A stretch of 64,000 bases of DNA from Citrobacter enshiensis (GTDB taxonomy: Bacteria; Pseudomonadota; Gammaproteobacteria; Enterobacterales; Enterobacteriaceae): assembly GCF_029338175.1 (NCBI RefSeq), contig NZ_CP119862.1, positions 1,116,001 to 1,180,000 on the forward strand. Direction: 5' to 3'. The position numbers and the translations under genes were made by a program. Within the stretch, counting starts at the first letter, position 1. Each line of letters starts with the position of its first letter. Below are positions 8,841 to 16,978 of this stretch, one piece after another. Under the pieces are notes generated by a model. It ran no database searches. It was not told where the DNA came from and was given only the letters and a program-made list of their open reading frames with translations.

Positions 8841-9700
8841 TTAAGCGGCTTTCAGGGCCTGGGTTCGGTATTCTACCGGACTCAGGCCTTTTAATTTCAG
8901 GCTTATCCGTTCGTTGTTGTAGTAATGGATATAGTCCTCTATCGCTTTCCTTAGTTCTTTGACACTGCTGAACTGACCCAGATAAAAACACTCCGATTTC
9001 AACGTACCGAAGAAGTTCTCCATCACCGCATTATCCAGGCAGTTTCCTTTGCGCGACATACTTTGCGTCATGCCCTGTGCCTTTAACCTGACCTGATAAC
9101 CAGCCATTCGATAATGCCAGCCCTGATCCCGAGTGCAACAACGGGGTGTCCTTCTGGGCTGAGCTTCGAGAACGCATCGTGCAGCATCGTATAAACCATC
9201 TCCATCACCGGCCTTTCCGACAGGCTGTAGGAGATAATCTCCCGGTTAAACGAGATCGAGAACCCGGCGACAGGTACAGTTTTTTACCCTGCACCGAGAA
9301 CTCTGTAACATCCGTAACCCATTTTTTCGTTGGCTTTTGAGGCACCGAAGTTCCCGACTCAGGATATTGGGCGCTGCCTTGCCCGCTTCCCCTTTCCAGG
9401 CTCGATATTTCTTCACCCTTATCAGAGACCGGAGCGACAACGCTGTCATCAGCCGCTGCACTGTTTTATGGTTTACCAGCACCCCCTGTTTCTCTCAGTG
9501 AGAGCGTGATCCTGCGGTAGCCATAGCGCCCTTTGTGATAGTGGTAAATCTCTCTGATTTTGTCTTTCAGCCCTGCATGCCTGTCCACTCGCTTCAGCGC
9601 ATTCATATTGTGATACCACGTACTGCGGGACATATCCGCTGCACGCAGAAGGTCACTGAGCGCATACTCCAGCCTTAGCTCACTGATTATTGCGGCTTTC
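8841..9700 (-). pseudogene. IS150-type transposase OrfB, frameshifted
   Basis: The C-terminal part is readable: SRKGNCLDNAVMENFFGTLK carries the DDE-family final motif, with YYNNERISLKLKGLSPVEYR after it. An upstream piece (RVKKYRAWKGEAGKAAPNILSREL) is in another frame, and the intervening catalytic region appears only after frame changes. At least two frameshifts separate the pieces, so no full integrase-core transposase can be made. Confidence 0.85.
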
Positions 9701-10249
9701 TGCCGTTTTTCTCGCTTTGAACTAAGGCCTTCAGCTTTTTTAGATAGGCATTCTCTGCTCGCAGGTAACGGAGTTCAGCCCGCAGTTTCTTCGGGAAGAT
9801 AACTTTTCCAGTGCAGCATCGGTAAGTGGAAGTGTTTTTTTGGGGTTTTGTCATGTCCTTGCTCCGGCCAGGTTTTATGCTCAGAAGTCCTTTCTCACCT
9901 GCGTCTTTGTAGACATTCACCCAGTGCCGGACAACGGTTTCATTTGAGATATTAAACCGTGCGGCAGCTTCACGCATTGAAAAGTTCTTCATTGAGAACA
10001 GTCCTGGACAACAGCCATCCGGAACGCTGGAGAATGGCGGTTATTTTTCCAGGTTATGCCATCAATACCATGGAGTTGCCAGGCTCTTACCCAGCGTCGC
10101 ACTGATGTTCTTTCAACACCAAAACGTTCAGCGGTACGATGTGTTCCATCGTTTCCGGCAAGGTAGTGATTGACTACAGCTATTCTGGTTTCGAGGGAAT
10201 ATTTTGGCTTTGCCATAAAAAACTGCACCTTACTCAGTTGGGTGTCCAA
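9687..10249 (-). pseudogene. IS150-type OrfA (HTH protein), frameshifted
   Basis: The N-terminal half (MAKPKYSLETRIAVVNHYL, helix-turn-helix around ERFGVERTSVRRWVRAW) and the second half (FSMREAAARFNISNETVVRHWV, leucine-rich RAELRYLRAENAYLKKLKAL) lie in different frames that overlap near 9990. In intact elements OrfA is one protein of about 170 residues that dimerises through the leucine-rich tail. Confidence 0.85.
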
Positions 10250-10267
10250 CTTTTGGGGTACAGTCCA

Positions 10268-10551
10268 TAAGCGGGCTTTTATGTCACTCGGGAGCCGCGG
10301 CTCCTTTGCGTATCCTTTTTTGTCCCCTCACCGTCTGGTCGGTGTCCTGCTGAGACTGCTAACTTCCTGTTATTGCTAGCGATGTCCTATCACTGTCCAG
10401 CTGGCGGAGTCTGAATTGGTGCTGTATTTATTTGAATTATATGATGTAAATTCTAATTCAACTTTGTGATGGTGCCTAATGTGGTGCCTAAAAATATTTT
10501 TACCTATTTTGCCCAGTAAAGAGATGGGTGTGGGAAGAAGGCTGACACAGA
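10268..10551. other. Left junction of the CP4-57-like island
   Basis: This stretch has no gene. It contains the second half of the terminator split by the IS, a degenerate copy of the ssrA 3' end (AGCTGGCGGAGTCTGAA at 10399-10415, against AGCTGGCGGGAGTTGAA in ssrA) and the integrase arm-type repeat pair described separately. Together these mark the end of the island opposite the integrase. Confidence 0.6.
10471..10491. repeat. Integrase arm-type repeats (left end)
   Basis: Two copies of GGTGCCTAA with starts 12 bp apart. The same pair with the same 12-bp spacing recurs at 31891-31911 upstream of the island integrase. This supports a shared recombination function at the two element ends. Confidence 0.65.
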
Positions 10552-10872
10552 TTAAGTTCTTGTTTCCCTCATAGTTCGTCTGGCTCTTAAAATGTCTACG
10601 GTAGTAATAAAAGGCGACTGTTCTTGCCAGCTAAACCCCTTACGATCGATGCGAACCAGTTCGTACTTTTCCACCAGAAAATTCACGGCATCGACTAAAG
10701 AGATACTGGCATCGATATGTTCCTTAATAACAGTTTCATCACTGAACGGCGTGTCGTTCAGTGTCAGGCCATAGTGCTGTTCCAGCAGGCGTGTCAGTAG
10801 CATTTGCCAGACAGCTACGGGCGACAGACAGGGCTTCGCCGCCCGCGAAATTGTAGCAGGTAGAGTTTTCAT
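10552..10872 (-). CDS. ypjF: YpjF/CbtA-family toxin (type IV TA)
   Basis: A 106-residue protein very close to E. coli YpjF as I remember it ([53 protein letters not shown]). Toxins of the CbtA/YpjF/YkfI family inhibit FtsZ and MreB assembly and round the cells up. It follows the antitoxin gene yfjZ by 19 bp, as in known loci. The C-terminal tail is short, which is normal for YpjF. Confidence 0.92.
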   Translation of the reverse strand: MKTLPATISRAAKPCLSPVAVWQMLLTRLLEQHYGLTLNDTPFSDETVIKEHIDASISLVDAVNFLVEKYELVRIDRKGFSWQEQSPFITTVDILRARRTMRETRT

Positions 10873-10891
10873 GCTTGCTCTCGTGAATTAG

Positions 10892-11209
10892 TTAGCGTTG
10901 AGTGAGATAAACAGCGATGTATACGTAGCCGCAACTACCAAGGGTATCGGCTTCGCAGGTGAAACCATTGTGGTACAGGTTGACGCAGTGGGCATGTCGG
11001 GGATTCAGTTCACCGGTGATCAGCATCAATTCCATCTGGCTGATAAAGTGCGGGAAAGTTTCATCCAGTTTCCGGCATTCGGCGTCACTGAACTTACCGA
11101 TGATGCTGGCCCGGTCAGCCAGGTAATGCAGCCGGTTCCCCTCCTGCACAAGGCGGGCTCCCAGGCGCTGCGTGATATCCCGCTGCAGGCCCCATGTGGT
11201 GTTGCTCAT
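10892..11209 (-). CDS. yfjZ: YfjZ/CbeA-family antitoxin
   Basis: A 105-residue protein almost identical to E. coli YfjZ (MSNTTWGLQRDIT, RLVQEGNRLHYLADRASI, LNPRHAHCVNLYHNGFTCEA). Members of the YeeU/CbeA family counteract the paired toxin by stabilising cytoskeletal polymers rather than by binding the toxin. The gene precedes ypjF in the same direction. Confidence 0.93.
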   Translation of the reverse strand: MSNTTWGLQRDITQRLGARLVQEGNRLHYLADRASIIGKFSDAECRKLDETFPHFISQMELMLITGELNPRHAHCVNLYHNGFTCEADTLGSCGYVYIAVYLTQR

Positions 11210-11226
11210 TTATAACCTCTTTATTG

Positions 11227-11460
11227 TCAGTTCAGGGTGATACTCATCAGGCAGGCATACGGTCCGTTGTGGTCCTGGCGGCGTTGGGCGTATACCGCCA
11301 GCACACCGGGAATGTCAGGAACCACCTTACCGGTGTAATGACAGACACTGCCGTGCCACTGATATTTTCCGCTGCAGTAGCGAAAGATTCGGGACTCAGG
11401 ATGCTGGCGGTATATCGTCATTGCCTGTCGTTTACTAATAATTTTCATGTAATACCTCAC
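11227..11460 (-). CDS. ypjJ: YpjJ-like DUF987 protein
   Basis: A 77-residue small protein with the DUF987 pattern (IISKRQAMTIYRQHPESRIFRYCSGKY, PGVLAVYAQRR, LMSITLN). The ATG two codons further in (MKIISKRQ) is the likelier start. It always sits between a radC-like gene and the YeeU-type antitoxin in CP4-type islands. Role unknown. It overlaps the end of yfjY by 4 bp, so the two are probably translationally coupled. Confidence 0.85.
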   Translation of the reverse strand: MRYYMKIISKRQAMTIYRQHPESRIFRYCSGKYQWHGSVCHYTGKVVPDIPGVLAVYAQRRQDHNGPYACLMSITLN

Positions 11461-11933
11461 AGCAGACCGTGTTCTGCGAACGAATAGATTTGCCTGCCGC
11501 CGACAATCAGGTGGTCAGGGACACGGATATCCACCAGTTGAAGTACCTGAACCAGTCGCTGCGTGAGGGTTTTGTCAGCCTGGCTGGGCGTCGTCTCTCC
11601 GGAAGGATGGTTATGCGCCAGTATCACCGCCGCCGCGTTGAAGTACAGAGCACGTTTGACCACTTCCCGGGGATGGACCTCGGTGCGGTTAATCGTGCCG
11701 CTAAAGAGCGTCTCATGGGCGATAAGCTGGTTCTGGTTATCCAGATACAACACCCGGAACTCTTCCCGCTCAAGTGCGGCCATATGCAGCCGCAACCACT
11801 CTCGGACGGCATGAGTGGAGGTGAAAGCTACCCCAGGCTCATGCAGGTGCCGGTCCAGAGCCGTGAGCGCCCGCTGAATGAGACGCCGGTCCTGTGGCGT
11901 CATCTCGCCGGGTAAAAAGGAAAGCTGTTTCAT
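11457..11933 (-). CDS. yfjY: RadC/JAB-domain protein YfjY
   Basis: A 158-residue MPN/JAMM-fold protein. The metal-binding motif H107-N-H109-P-S with D120 (HNHPSGETTPSQAD) is complete. The sequence agrees closely with YfjY of CP4-57. RadC-like proteins of mobile islands are predicted metal-dependent hydrolases. A role in DNA repair was proposed but is unproven. It sits in an operon with ypjJ and the TA pair. Confidence 0.92.
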   Translation of the reverse strand: MKQLSFLPGEMTPQDRRLIQRALTALDRHLHEPGVAFTSTHAVREWLRLHMAALEREEFRVLYLDNQNQLIAHETLFSGTINRTEVHPREVVKRALYFNAAAVILAHNHPSGETTPSQADKTLTQRLVQVLQLVDIRVPDHLIVGGRQIYSFAEHGLL

Positions 11934-11948
11934 CCGTTGTTCCTCCGT

Positions 11949-12407
11949 TCAGTCGATGATGCGCAGAATGGCGTGGGCTTCAGGATGCTGCAGGGCATAG
12001 TCCCGCAGGCGGTAATAGTGCGCGGTCATCGCGTCACACTCAGTACGGCAGGCATGATGGCTGTATTCAATCAGGGAGACAGCGATACCTGTGGCTTCCG
12101 CGCTCATTTCCGCACCATTGCCGTTCATGCTGTTGAACAGATGCCATTTATCGTCACTGTCAGCATCAGGGGCCATAAACGCTCCGCCATTGCTGAGTGT
12201 GTAAAAGGACCAGATACCGCCGCTGTACTCATCACAGAAGCGGTCCATCCAGGTGAAAATCCGTGGCTCCAGCGTTATCCACTGCGGAATGGAGCTGAAG
12301 TGCTGTGGCCAGAAGTTGATACGCTGTTCGTCGGGTACCAGCGTGGCACTGAGGGTGAACTGCGGTTCGTTAGCGGGAACAAACTCGTACTGTGTCTGTG
12401 TTGTCAC
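11949..12407 (-). CDS. yfjX: ArdB/KlcA-type antirestriction protein YfjX
   Basis: A 152-residue protein of the antirestriction family (PDEQRINFWPQHF, FTWMDRFCDEYSGGIWSFYTLSNGGAF, YSHHACRTECDAMTAHYYRLRDYA). KlcA/ArdB proteins relieve type I restriction for incoming DNA. It is the CP4-57 YfjX counterpart. The gene starts just after a terminator hairpin and reads toward yfjY with a 15-bp gap. Confidence 0.92.
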   Translation of the reverse strand: MTTQTQYEFVPANEPQFTLSATLVPDEQRINFWPQHFSSIPQWITLEPRIFTWMDRFCDEYSGGIWSFYTLSNGGAFMAPDADSDDKWHLFNSMNGNGAEMSAEATGIAVSLIEYSHHACRTECDAMTAHYYRLRDYALQHPEAHAILRIID

Positions 12408-12423
12408 AGGGTTTCTCCGTCAA

Positions 12424-12453
12424 TAAAAAAACGCCAGCGGCGATGGCTGGCGT
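12424..12453 (-). terminator. Rho-independent terminator after DUF905 gene
   Basis: Stem ACGCCAGC/GCTGGCGT is followed, in leftward reading, by seven T residues. It separates the DUF905 gene from yfjX. Confidence 0.85.
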
Positions 12454-12507
12454 ATGGGATGGGGTAATCAGGGTATGAAATGTATGCAGGTAAATGACTG
12501 CAGTCAG

Positions 12508-12747
12508 TCAGTCGGTGGATAATGCTCTGCAAATGCCATCCTGCCCGATATACCGGTTGAGGGCCGTACCGGCATCCGGTTCAAAGTTCCACGCCCGCCA
12601 GACCATCCGGCCTTCGGGGTCGCGAACCACCAGACGGAAGTGGCTGCCCTGGTCGTCTTCAATGGCGATGTTGTGATACCGGCGGGTAACAGCTTCGGCC
12701 TGCTGGCGAGTGAAAGGTCCTGGTGGCAACATGTGAGATTCAGGCAT
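12508..12747 (-). CDS. DUF905 protein, YkfF-like
   Basis: A 79-residue protein containing [34 protein letters not shown] and [16 protein letters not shown], the DUF905 signature of YkfF and its relatives in CP4-type islands and conjugative plasmids. No catalytic motif is visible and its role is unknown. It is flanked by terminators on both sides, so it is probably its own transcription unit. Confidence 0.85.
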   Translation of the reverse strand: MPESHMLPPGPFTRQQAEAVTRRYHNIAIEDDQGSHFRLVVRDPEGRMVWRAWNFEPDAGTALNRYIGQDGICRALSTD

Positions 12748-12769
12748 TCGGTGTACCTTAAAAGCAAAA

Positions 12770-12795
12770 TCCCCTGTCGCAAAAGCGACAGGGGA
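12770..12795 (-). terminator. Rho-independent terminator after Ivy-domain gene
   Basis: An 11-bp perfect stem TCCCCTGTCGC/GCGACAGGGGA with an AAAA loop. A T-rich stretch follows in leftward reading. Confidence 0.8.
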
Positions 12796-12846
12796 CTGAA
12801 AGAGAGGAAGGAAAAATAGGATATGTTTCGTGTCGTAACGATAACC

Positions 12847-13755
12847 CTACTGCTTAGCTGCCTGTTTTGCTTTTTCCCAGGATGGTCGGTTTGGGCCAGT
12901 GAACTCTTTCACATCTGACCAGTACCCGATCGGATATTGTATTACCGTTTCGTTGCCAACGCCGATGTCAACAGACAGATATTGACCACCTTTAATGGAG
13001 CCTTTGCGCACCCAGGCATTTGGACTACAGGTTCCAGTATCTCGCTGTTGCCAGGAACGGTCATCCTTGTCAATGATGTAAAAATCACCTAATGAACACC
13101 CACTTGCAGATTTGTGATTTAACACGGCGGCCACGTGTTTGGTATTACCAACAATCACACAACTGTTATGTTTACCGCCGCACATGTTCCACAGAGTGTC
13201 ACCGTTACCCCCGGTAAATTCCCAGATGGTATTCGCTGGTGGTGCATCATTGGACGTGGTAGTGGCGGTTGGCGTGTGTGCTGGTTCCGCAGTCCCATTG
13301 ACTAATGCACGTAATACTTTCAGCTCACCATCACTTGGGGTATTAACCCACTGCCCATCTTTACCGTTGCTGTAGAAGCCCACGAAGTTATGGAGGTCAG
13401 GCTGGTACAAGAATGTCAGATTGTGGTTACCACAGTTACCGTCTTCACACATAAAACCTTTCAGGTAGACTTTACCGTCAATTTTTACTGGTTCCATCGG
13501 ACCCGCTGGACCATTCATCTCGTCGAGCATCGCCGGTAAACCATTCTGATTCATGGTCTCATCAAACGACTTTTTGTACGCCGGGTCGGTTTTGTACAGG
13601 TCGAAAGGATATGGGCAGGTATTGTTTTCTGACTGACAGTTCCTGGCTTCTACCGCCGTTTTGGCGGTTGCCTGGGCTGCAGTCGGGGCCATCAGTGCGA
13701 CAGACAATGCCAACCAATTCCATTTCACATTTGCAGAGAAAAATTTTCTTTTCAT
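12847..13755 (-). CDS. Exported Ivy-domain (lysozyme inhibitor-like) protein
   Basis: A 302-residue protein with a signal peptide (residues 1 to about 29, ending AAQA). Residues 55-155 match the Ivy fold: a helix with AMLDEMNGPAGP, VKIDGKVYLKGFMCEDGNCGNHNLTFLY, and NFVGFYSNGKDGQWV. In Ivy the protruding CKPHDC loop inserts into the lysozyme active site; here the equivalent loop is CEDGNC (103-108), without the key His. After a Thr/Pro-rich linker, a second domain (about 175-302) with several cysteines follows. It should act in the periplasm. Whether it still binds lysozyme is open. Confidence 0.7.
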   Translation of the reverse strand: MKRKFFSANVKWNWLALSVALMAPTAAQATAKTAVEARNCQSENNTCPYPFDLYKTDPAYKKSFDETMNQNGLPAMLDEMNGPAGPMEPVKIDGKVYLKGFMCEDGNCGNHNLTFLYQPDLHNFVGFYSNGKDGQWVNTPSDGELKVLRALVNGTAEPAHTPTATTTSNDAPPANTIWEFTGGNGDTLWNMCGGKHNSCVIVGNTKHVAAVLNHKSASGCSLGDFYIIDKDDRSWQQRDTGTCSPNAWVRKGSIKGGQYLSVDIGVGNETVIQYPIGYWSDVKEFTGPNRPSWEKAKQAAKQ

Positions 13756-13766
13756 TATAAGACTCC

Positions 13767-13991
13767 TTATAAAGCCCCTGATGCGTCAGGGGCTGTGGGC
13801 GTATGCTGGCGTATGGCGCTCTGAACTAGCACCGAAGCTAGTGGGGTGGCGGAGACCGGTTGCCACTCCGTCATTCCCTGTCGCCAAACCAGAGTGGCGG
13901 CAGTCAGTTCACCGTGAACAATCAGGCCGGTGATGTCGTCTTCGGTCACATTGTCGTGACGTACGCCATTTATCTCGTAATGCCAGGTCAT
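13767..13991 (-). CDS. GYF_2 (DUF4339) domain small protein
   Basis: A 74-residue protein carrying essentially one GYF_2 domain: WHYEINGVRHDNVTEDDITGLI, GELTAATLVWRQGMTEWQPVSATPL. GYF_2 domains are small adaptor modules, often attached to membrane proteins; here the domain stands alone. It lies between the WYL regulator and the Ivy-domain gene, 11 bp upstream of the latter, so the two are probably cotranscribed. Confidence 0.75.
   Translation of the reverse strand: MTWHYEINGVRHDNVTEDDITGLIVHGELTAATLVWRQGMTEWQPVSATPLASVLVQSAIRQHTPTAPDASGAL
13773..13794 (-). other. Hairpin at end of GYF gene, upstream of Ivy gene
   Basis: A perfect 9-bp stem AGCCCCTGA/TCAGGGGCT overlaps the last codons of the GYF gene and lies in the leader of the Ivy-domain gene. 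Only three T residues follow, so attenuation or RNA processing is more likely than full termination. Confidence 0.5.
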
Positions 13992-14028
13992 TGTTTTTTC
14001 TTGTTAACAGAGGTCATTAAACCAAAGC

Positions 14029-14724
14029 TCATCCCGATCCCCCGTTATCGGCAGTCTGTGACAAAACTTCACGGATACAGCTGAAGTGAGGAAGTGCCCG
14101 GATAAAGCCTGCCTGAGTGGTTAACAGGCTGAGACGTTTTCGCGGGGTAAAAGTGGTGTTCAGGATTGTCACTGCATGGATGGTCGCCAGAGGATGCACG
14201 GTTATATGCCCGTTCAGTTCACCAGTGAGGTACCAGCAGCCGTCGAGAAATATCAGACGGTACGGGGCCAGTCCGTCACAACGTTCACCATCCGCGAGCA
14301 GCAATACACGCTGGCTGCCGGTGATGGCGCTGACCAGCCGATAAAATACCAGCGGGCTGGTGGCCGTTATCGGCTGTGGTGACTGCCACACCAGGCAGGG
14401 GGTTCCATCCGATCCCAGCAGTGCGCCCGCCAGACGCCTGTCCAGCCCCGGAAAGATATCGGCCAGCCCGGCCCGGTATGCAAAAGTCAGCACATCCAGT
14501 TCACCCTGCGGACCTGCACCGGTCCGCAGGCGATAGCATCCCTGATGACATTCGAGGTCCAGATACATCAGTCGTTCGCGAAAATCCCGGTACAGGGTAC
14601 GGACTGACACATCAAACTCGGTCGCCAGTTTTTGCATCTCTAACGTTTCACCCGCCACAAGACGGCTGATAATCAGCGACAGCCTGACCGCCAGCCTGTC
14701 GTAGCGGCGCTCTGTCAGTGGCAT
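14029..14724 (-). CDS. WYL-domain transcriptional regulator (YfjR-like)
   Basis: A 231-residue regulator. An N-terminal winged helix-turn-helix (residues about 8-55, MQKLATEFDVSVRTLYRDF) is followed by a WYL-type sensor domain (LAPYRLIFLDGCWYLTGEL, residues about 150-168). WYL proteins sense nucleic acid or small ligands and often control defence or mobile-island genes. YfjR occupies this place in CP4-57. It is upstream of the GYF/Ivy genes and divergent from nothing. Confidence 0.85.
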   Translation of the reverse strand: MPLTERRYDRLAVRLSLIISRLVAGETLEMQKLATEFDVSVRTLYRDFRERLMYLDLECHQGCYRLRTGAGPQGELDVLTFAYRAGLADIFPGLDRRLAGALLGSDGTPCLVWQSPQPITATSPLVFYRLVSAITGSQRVLLLADGERCDGLAPYRLIFLDGCWYLTGELNGHITVHPLATIHAVTILNTTFTPRKRLSLLTTQAGFIRALPHFSCIREVLSQTADNGGSG

Positions 14725-14950
14725 GGAGGTTCCTCCGCATTGTTAACTGACTGAAAGAAATTAGATTCTAAAGGATAGGGTTGACAGGATATGTCCACGA
14801 CGGGAATTAATTTGGGAAGCGCATGAAGCCCGTGATTATCAGACCTGCGCGGATTTCTGATTATTTAACCGGCAAGTTCTGTATACCCGAAATGACAGGG
14901 GGTGTCATTTATTCACATTTTAATAACCATGCCAGAGGTAAAATGTGAAC

Positions 14951-15793
14951 TCACGCAGGTCGGAAACCACTGAGCATGGCTTCCGCCATCATCCACAGTG
15001 CCCGGTTAAGCTTCACATCACCGTCAATGCCGCGCACCGCACGGGTATGCGTTCGTCCGCCTTTCGCACTCCGGCCACTAAGCCCGCCTTTAATCAGGTT
15101 CTCCTGAATACGCTGATAGGTAGTCCACAAGTCGTTGCTCTCATCCTGCCAGCGACGTGAGGAGAGGATCTGCGACTCAGTAACCGGTTGGTGGTCTTCA
15201 CCAAAGCGGTATGTGAGCGCAGCTTTTGCCAGTGCCTGCTGCGCCGGTGGTGGCAACAGCAACGACTGCATCGCATCCCGCTTTTCTTCCACTCGGTCAA
15301 AAATTCCCAGTACCTCATACGCTCCTTCTATTACCTGGCTTACCACGTCCCCCTTGTGCGGCACCCGTACCTCGCCAAACGACTCGCCGCAGACAAGACC
15401 ATTCTGACAAACCGCACGAAATAGTCCCGGCAGCATCTGATACGAACTGGTGCCATCGTGAGAGTTGAGCAGGATAATTTCAGGTACCTGCTTACCGGTA
15501 ATCTGCCCCTCACGCCGCAGACGCAGCATGTGCTTTGTGTGTTCGCGACGACCAGGGTCACGCACCCGGGTCTGACAGGCAAAGAACGGCTGAAAGCCCT
15601 CCCGTTGCAGGCTGTCGAGCAAGGAGATGGTGGGTATATAGGTGTAGCGTTCACTGCGAGATTCGTGTTTGTCCTCGCTGAATACGCTGGGTACCACGCG
15701 AAACAGCTCTTCATGGGTTAACGGACGATCACGACGGATAATATTTGCTGCGCCAAAGCGCGAAGCCAGACGGGTCATAAGCAGACTCCTCAT
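14951..15793 (-). CDS. yfjQ: YfjQ, DUF932 family
   Basis: A 280-residue protein with the DUF932 pattern (FGAANIIRRDRPLTHEELFRVVPSVFS, SERYTYIPT, EIILLNSHDGTSSYQM, GLFRAVCQNGLVCG). Members occur in phages, plasmids and CP4 islands and are unstudied. The gene order with yfjP upstream matches CP4-57. No membrane segment or signal. The 14725-14950 gap downstream shows nothing distinct. Confidence 0.9.
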   Translation of the reverse strand: MRSLLMTRLASRFGAANIIRRDRPLTHEELFRVVPSVFSEDKHESRSERYTYIPTISLLDSLQREGFQPFFACQTRVRDPGRREHTKHMLRLRREGQITGKQVPEIILLNSHDGTSSYQMLPGLFRAVCQNGLVCGESFGEVRVPHKGDVVSQVIEGAYEVLGIFDRVEEKRDAMQSLLLPPPAQQALAKAALTYRFGEDHQPVTESQILSSRRWQDESNDLWTTYQRIQENLIKGGLSGRSAKGGRTHTRAVRGIDGDVKLNRALWMMAEAMLSGFRPA

Positions 15794-15815
15794 AACGGGA
15801 AAAACAATAAAAGAA

Positions 15816-15842
15816 AACCCCGTCGCACAGGCGACAGGGTTA
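15816..15842 (-). terminator. Terminator between yfjP and yfjQ
   Basis: Stem AACCCCGTCGC/GCGACAGGGTT with one C-A mismatch and loop ACAG, followed leftward by TTTTCTTTTATTG. Confidence 0.7.
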
Positions 15843-15869
15843 GGGAAATAGCAGGGATGGGTTACATAC

Positions 15870-16736
15870 TCAGAAGAAGAAATTCCAGACGGCGCGGGCC
15901 ACTGAGACTACGGTGGCGCGCACAGCCTGAATGACGGCCCGCACCGGGGCGGGAATAAGGGGAAAAGAACTGACGGTATCAAGTACCGCACCTACCGTTT
16001 CACCAAAATCGCTACGGGCCTGCTCCCGGACTACCGTTGTGCGAAAGGGATGCTGCAGTTGCGACACCACCGGGCTGCTGGCCTCACGCGGCAGGCAACG
16101 GATCATGCGCTCTGCCATCACCCGTAGTCCCCACTGCAGACGGACCGATACGGCACACACCGGATGCACGGGCTGGAACAGCTCATGCAACAGGCAGATT
16201 TTGCGGCTGATATTTTGCTTCTGCTCTGTGGATAATTGTTCTCCTCTGCTGGAGGGCTCGGCTTTGTCTGACTGGCTGATAACAAACAGCACCTTATGCC
16301 GGTATGCCTCTCCAATCACCTGACGGTAAAAATGCTCATCCACCGCCAGTGCCCGGTCATCGGCCTTAATCAGCCACAGTACCAGGTCGAGCCGGGGAAG
16401 CTGTTCGCGGTACAGCGCAGCATACTCCGTATCCCGTCGCTCAGTTTCCCCAACGCCGGGTAAATCCACCAGTGTCATATAGCGCTTTCCCACTTGCAGG
16501 CGAAAGCGTAAGGGTTCGCGTGTGCAGGCTGCAATATCACTGACCGGTGACACCTCCCCGGCAAACAGGGCATTGCACAAGCTGCTCTTGCCCGCGCCGG
16601 TTTTCCCCATAATGCCAATCACCGGCTCATAGTGAGTAAGCTGGTTTATTTGCTTCAGAATACGTTCTGATGCCCACTGTGGCAGGCCAGAAAGCGACCG
16701 TTGCAGCGACTGCAAGCCTTCAGATTTTTTCATCAC
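15870..16736 (-). CDS. yfjP: YfjP-type GTPase
   Basis: A 288-residue Era-like GTPase with G1 GKTGAGKSS (44-52), G3 DLPGVGE (91-97) and a degenerate G4 QSDK (155-158). It ends in a hydrophobic C-terminal stretch (VRATVVSVARAVWNFFF). YfjP/YeeP/YkfA proteins are conserved in every CP4-type island, but their partner and purpose are unknown. The membrane-prone tail suggests action at the membrane. Confidence 0.9.
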   Translation of the reverse strand: MMKKSEGLQSLQRSLSGLPQWASERILKQINQLTHYEPVIGIMGKTGAGKSSLCNALFAGEVSPVSDIAACTREPLRFRLQVGKRYMTLVDLPGVGETERRDTEYAALYREQLPRLDLVLWLIKADDRALAVDEHFYRQVIGEAYRHKVLFVISQSDKAEPSSRGEQLSTEQKQNISRKICLLHELFQPVHPVCAVSVRLQWGLRVMAERMIRCLPREASSPVVSQLQHPFRTTVVREQARSDFGETVGAVLDTVSSFPLIPAPVRAVIQAVRATVVSVARAVWNFFF

Positions 16737-16751
16737 TACTCCTCTGAAATG

Positions 16752-16787
16752 AAAACAAAAAAGGCAGAACCGTGAGGTTCTGCCTTT
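16752..16787 (-). terminator. Terminator between HEPN gene and yfjP
   Basis: A perfect 12-bp stem AAAGGCAGAACC/GGTTCTGCCTTT with GTGA loop and a T-rich leftward tail. It ends the cargo transcript of the HEPN gene. Confidence 0.8.
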
Positions 16788-16978
16788 AATGAGGTATGTT
16801 CAGTTGAATGATATATATCTGAATATTTTTACAATGCTGATAGGCCGTTCTGTGCCAGAAGTGGACGTTTTCTAAATCGGCTTGTCATAATATATGGGGT
16901 AAGGGTCACACACTCAAAATTAATCCCAATTATTTATACTTTTTACTCCAACTCTATCATTTGTTTCAATAAAGGAAT

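Larger units (their letters stand above)
8809..10267 (-). mobile_element. IS3-family (IS150-group) insertion sequence, decayed
   Basis: A 1459-bp element has terminal inverted repeats starting TGGACTG(A/T)(C/A)CCC and ending AAGTTGGACA. It is flanked by a 3-bp direct repeat TAA. It carries IS150-type transposase genes on the minus strand, both broken by frameshifts. The flanks AAAAAGCCCGCA and AGCGGGCTTTT together form a terminator stem, so the element sits in its loop. Confidence 0.9.

Noticed and set aside
11469..12467. Two plus-strand frames opposite yfjY and yfjX
   Set aside because: The minus-strand genes match known island proteins; the plus frames do not.
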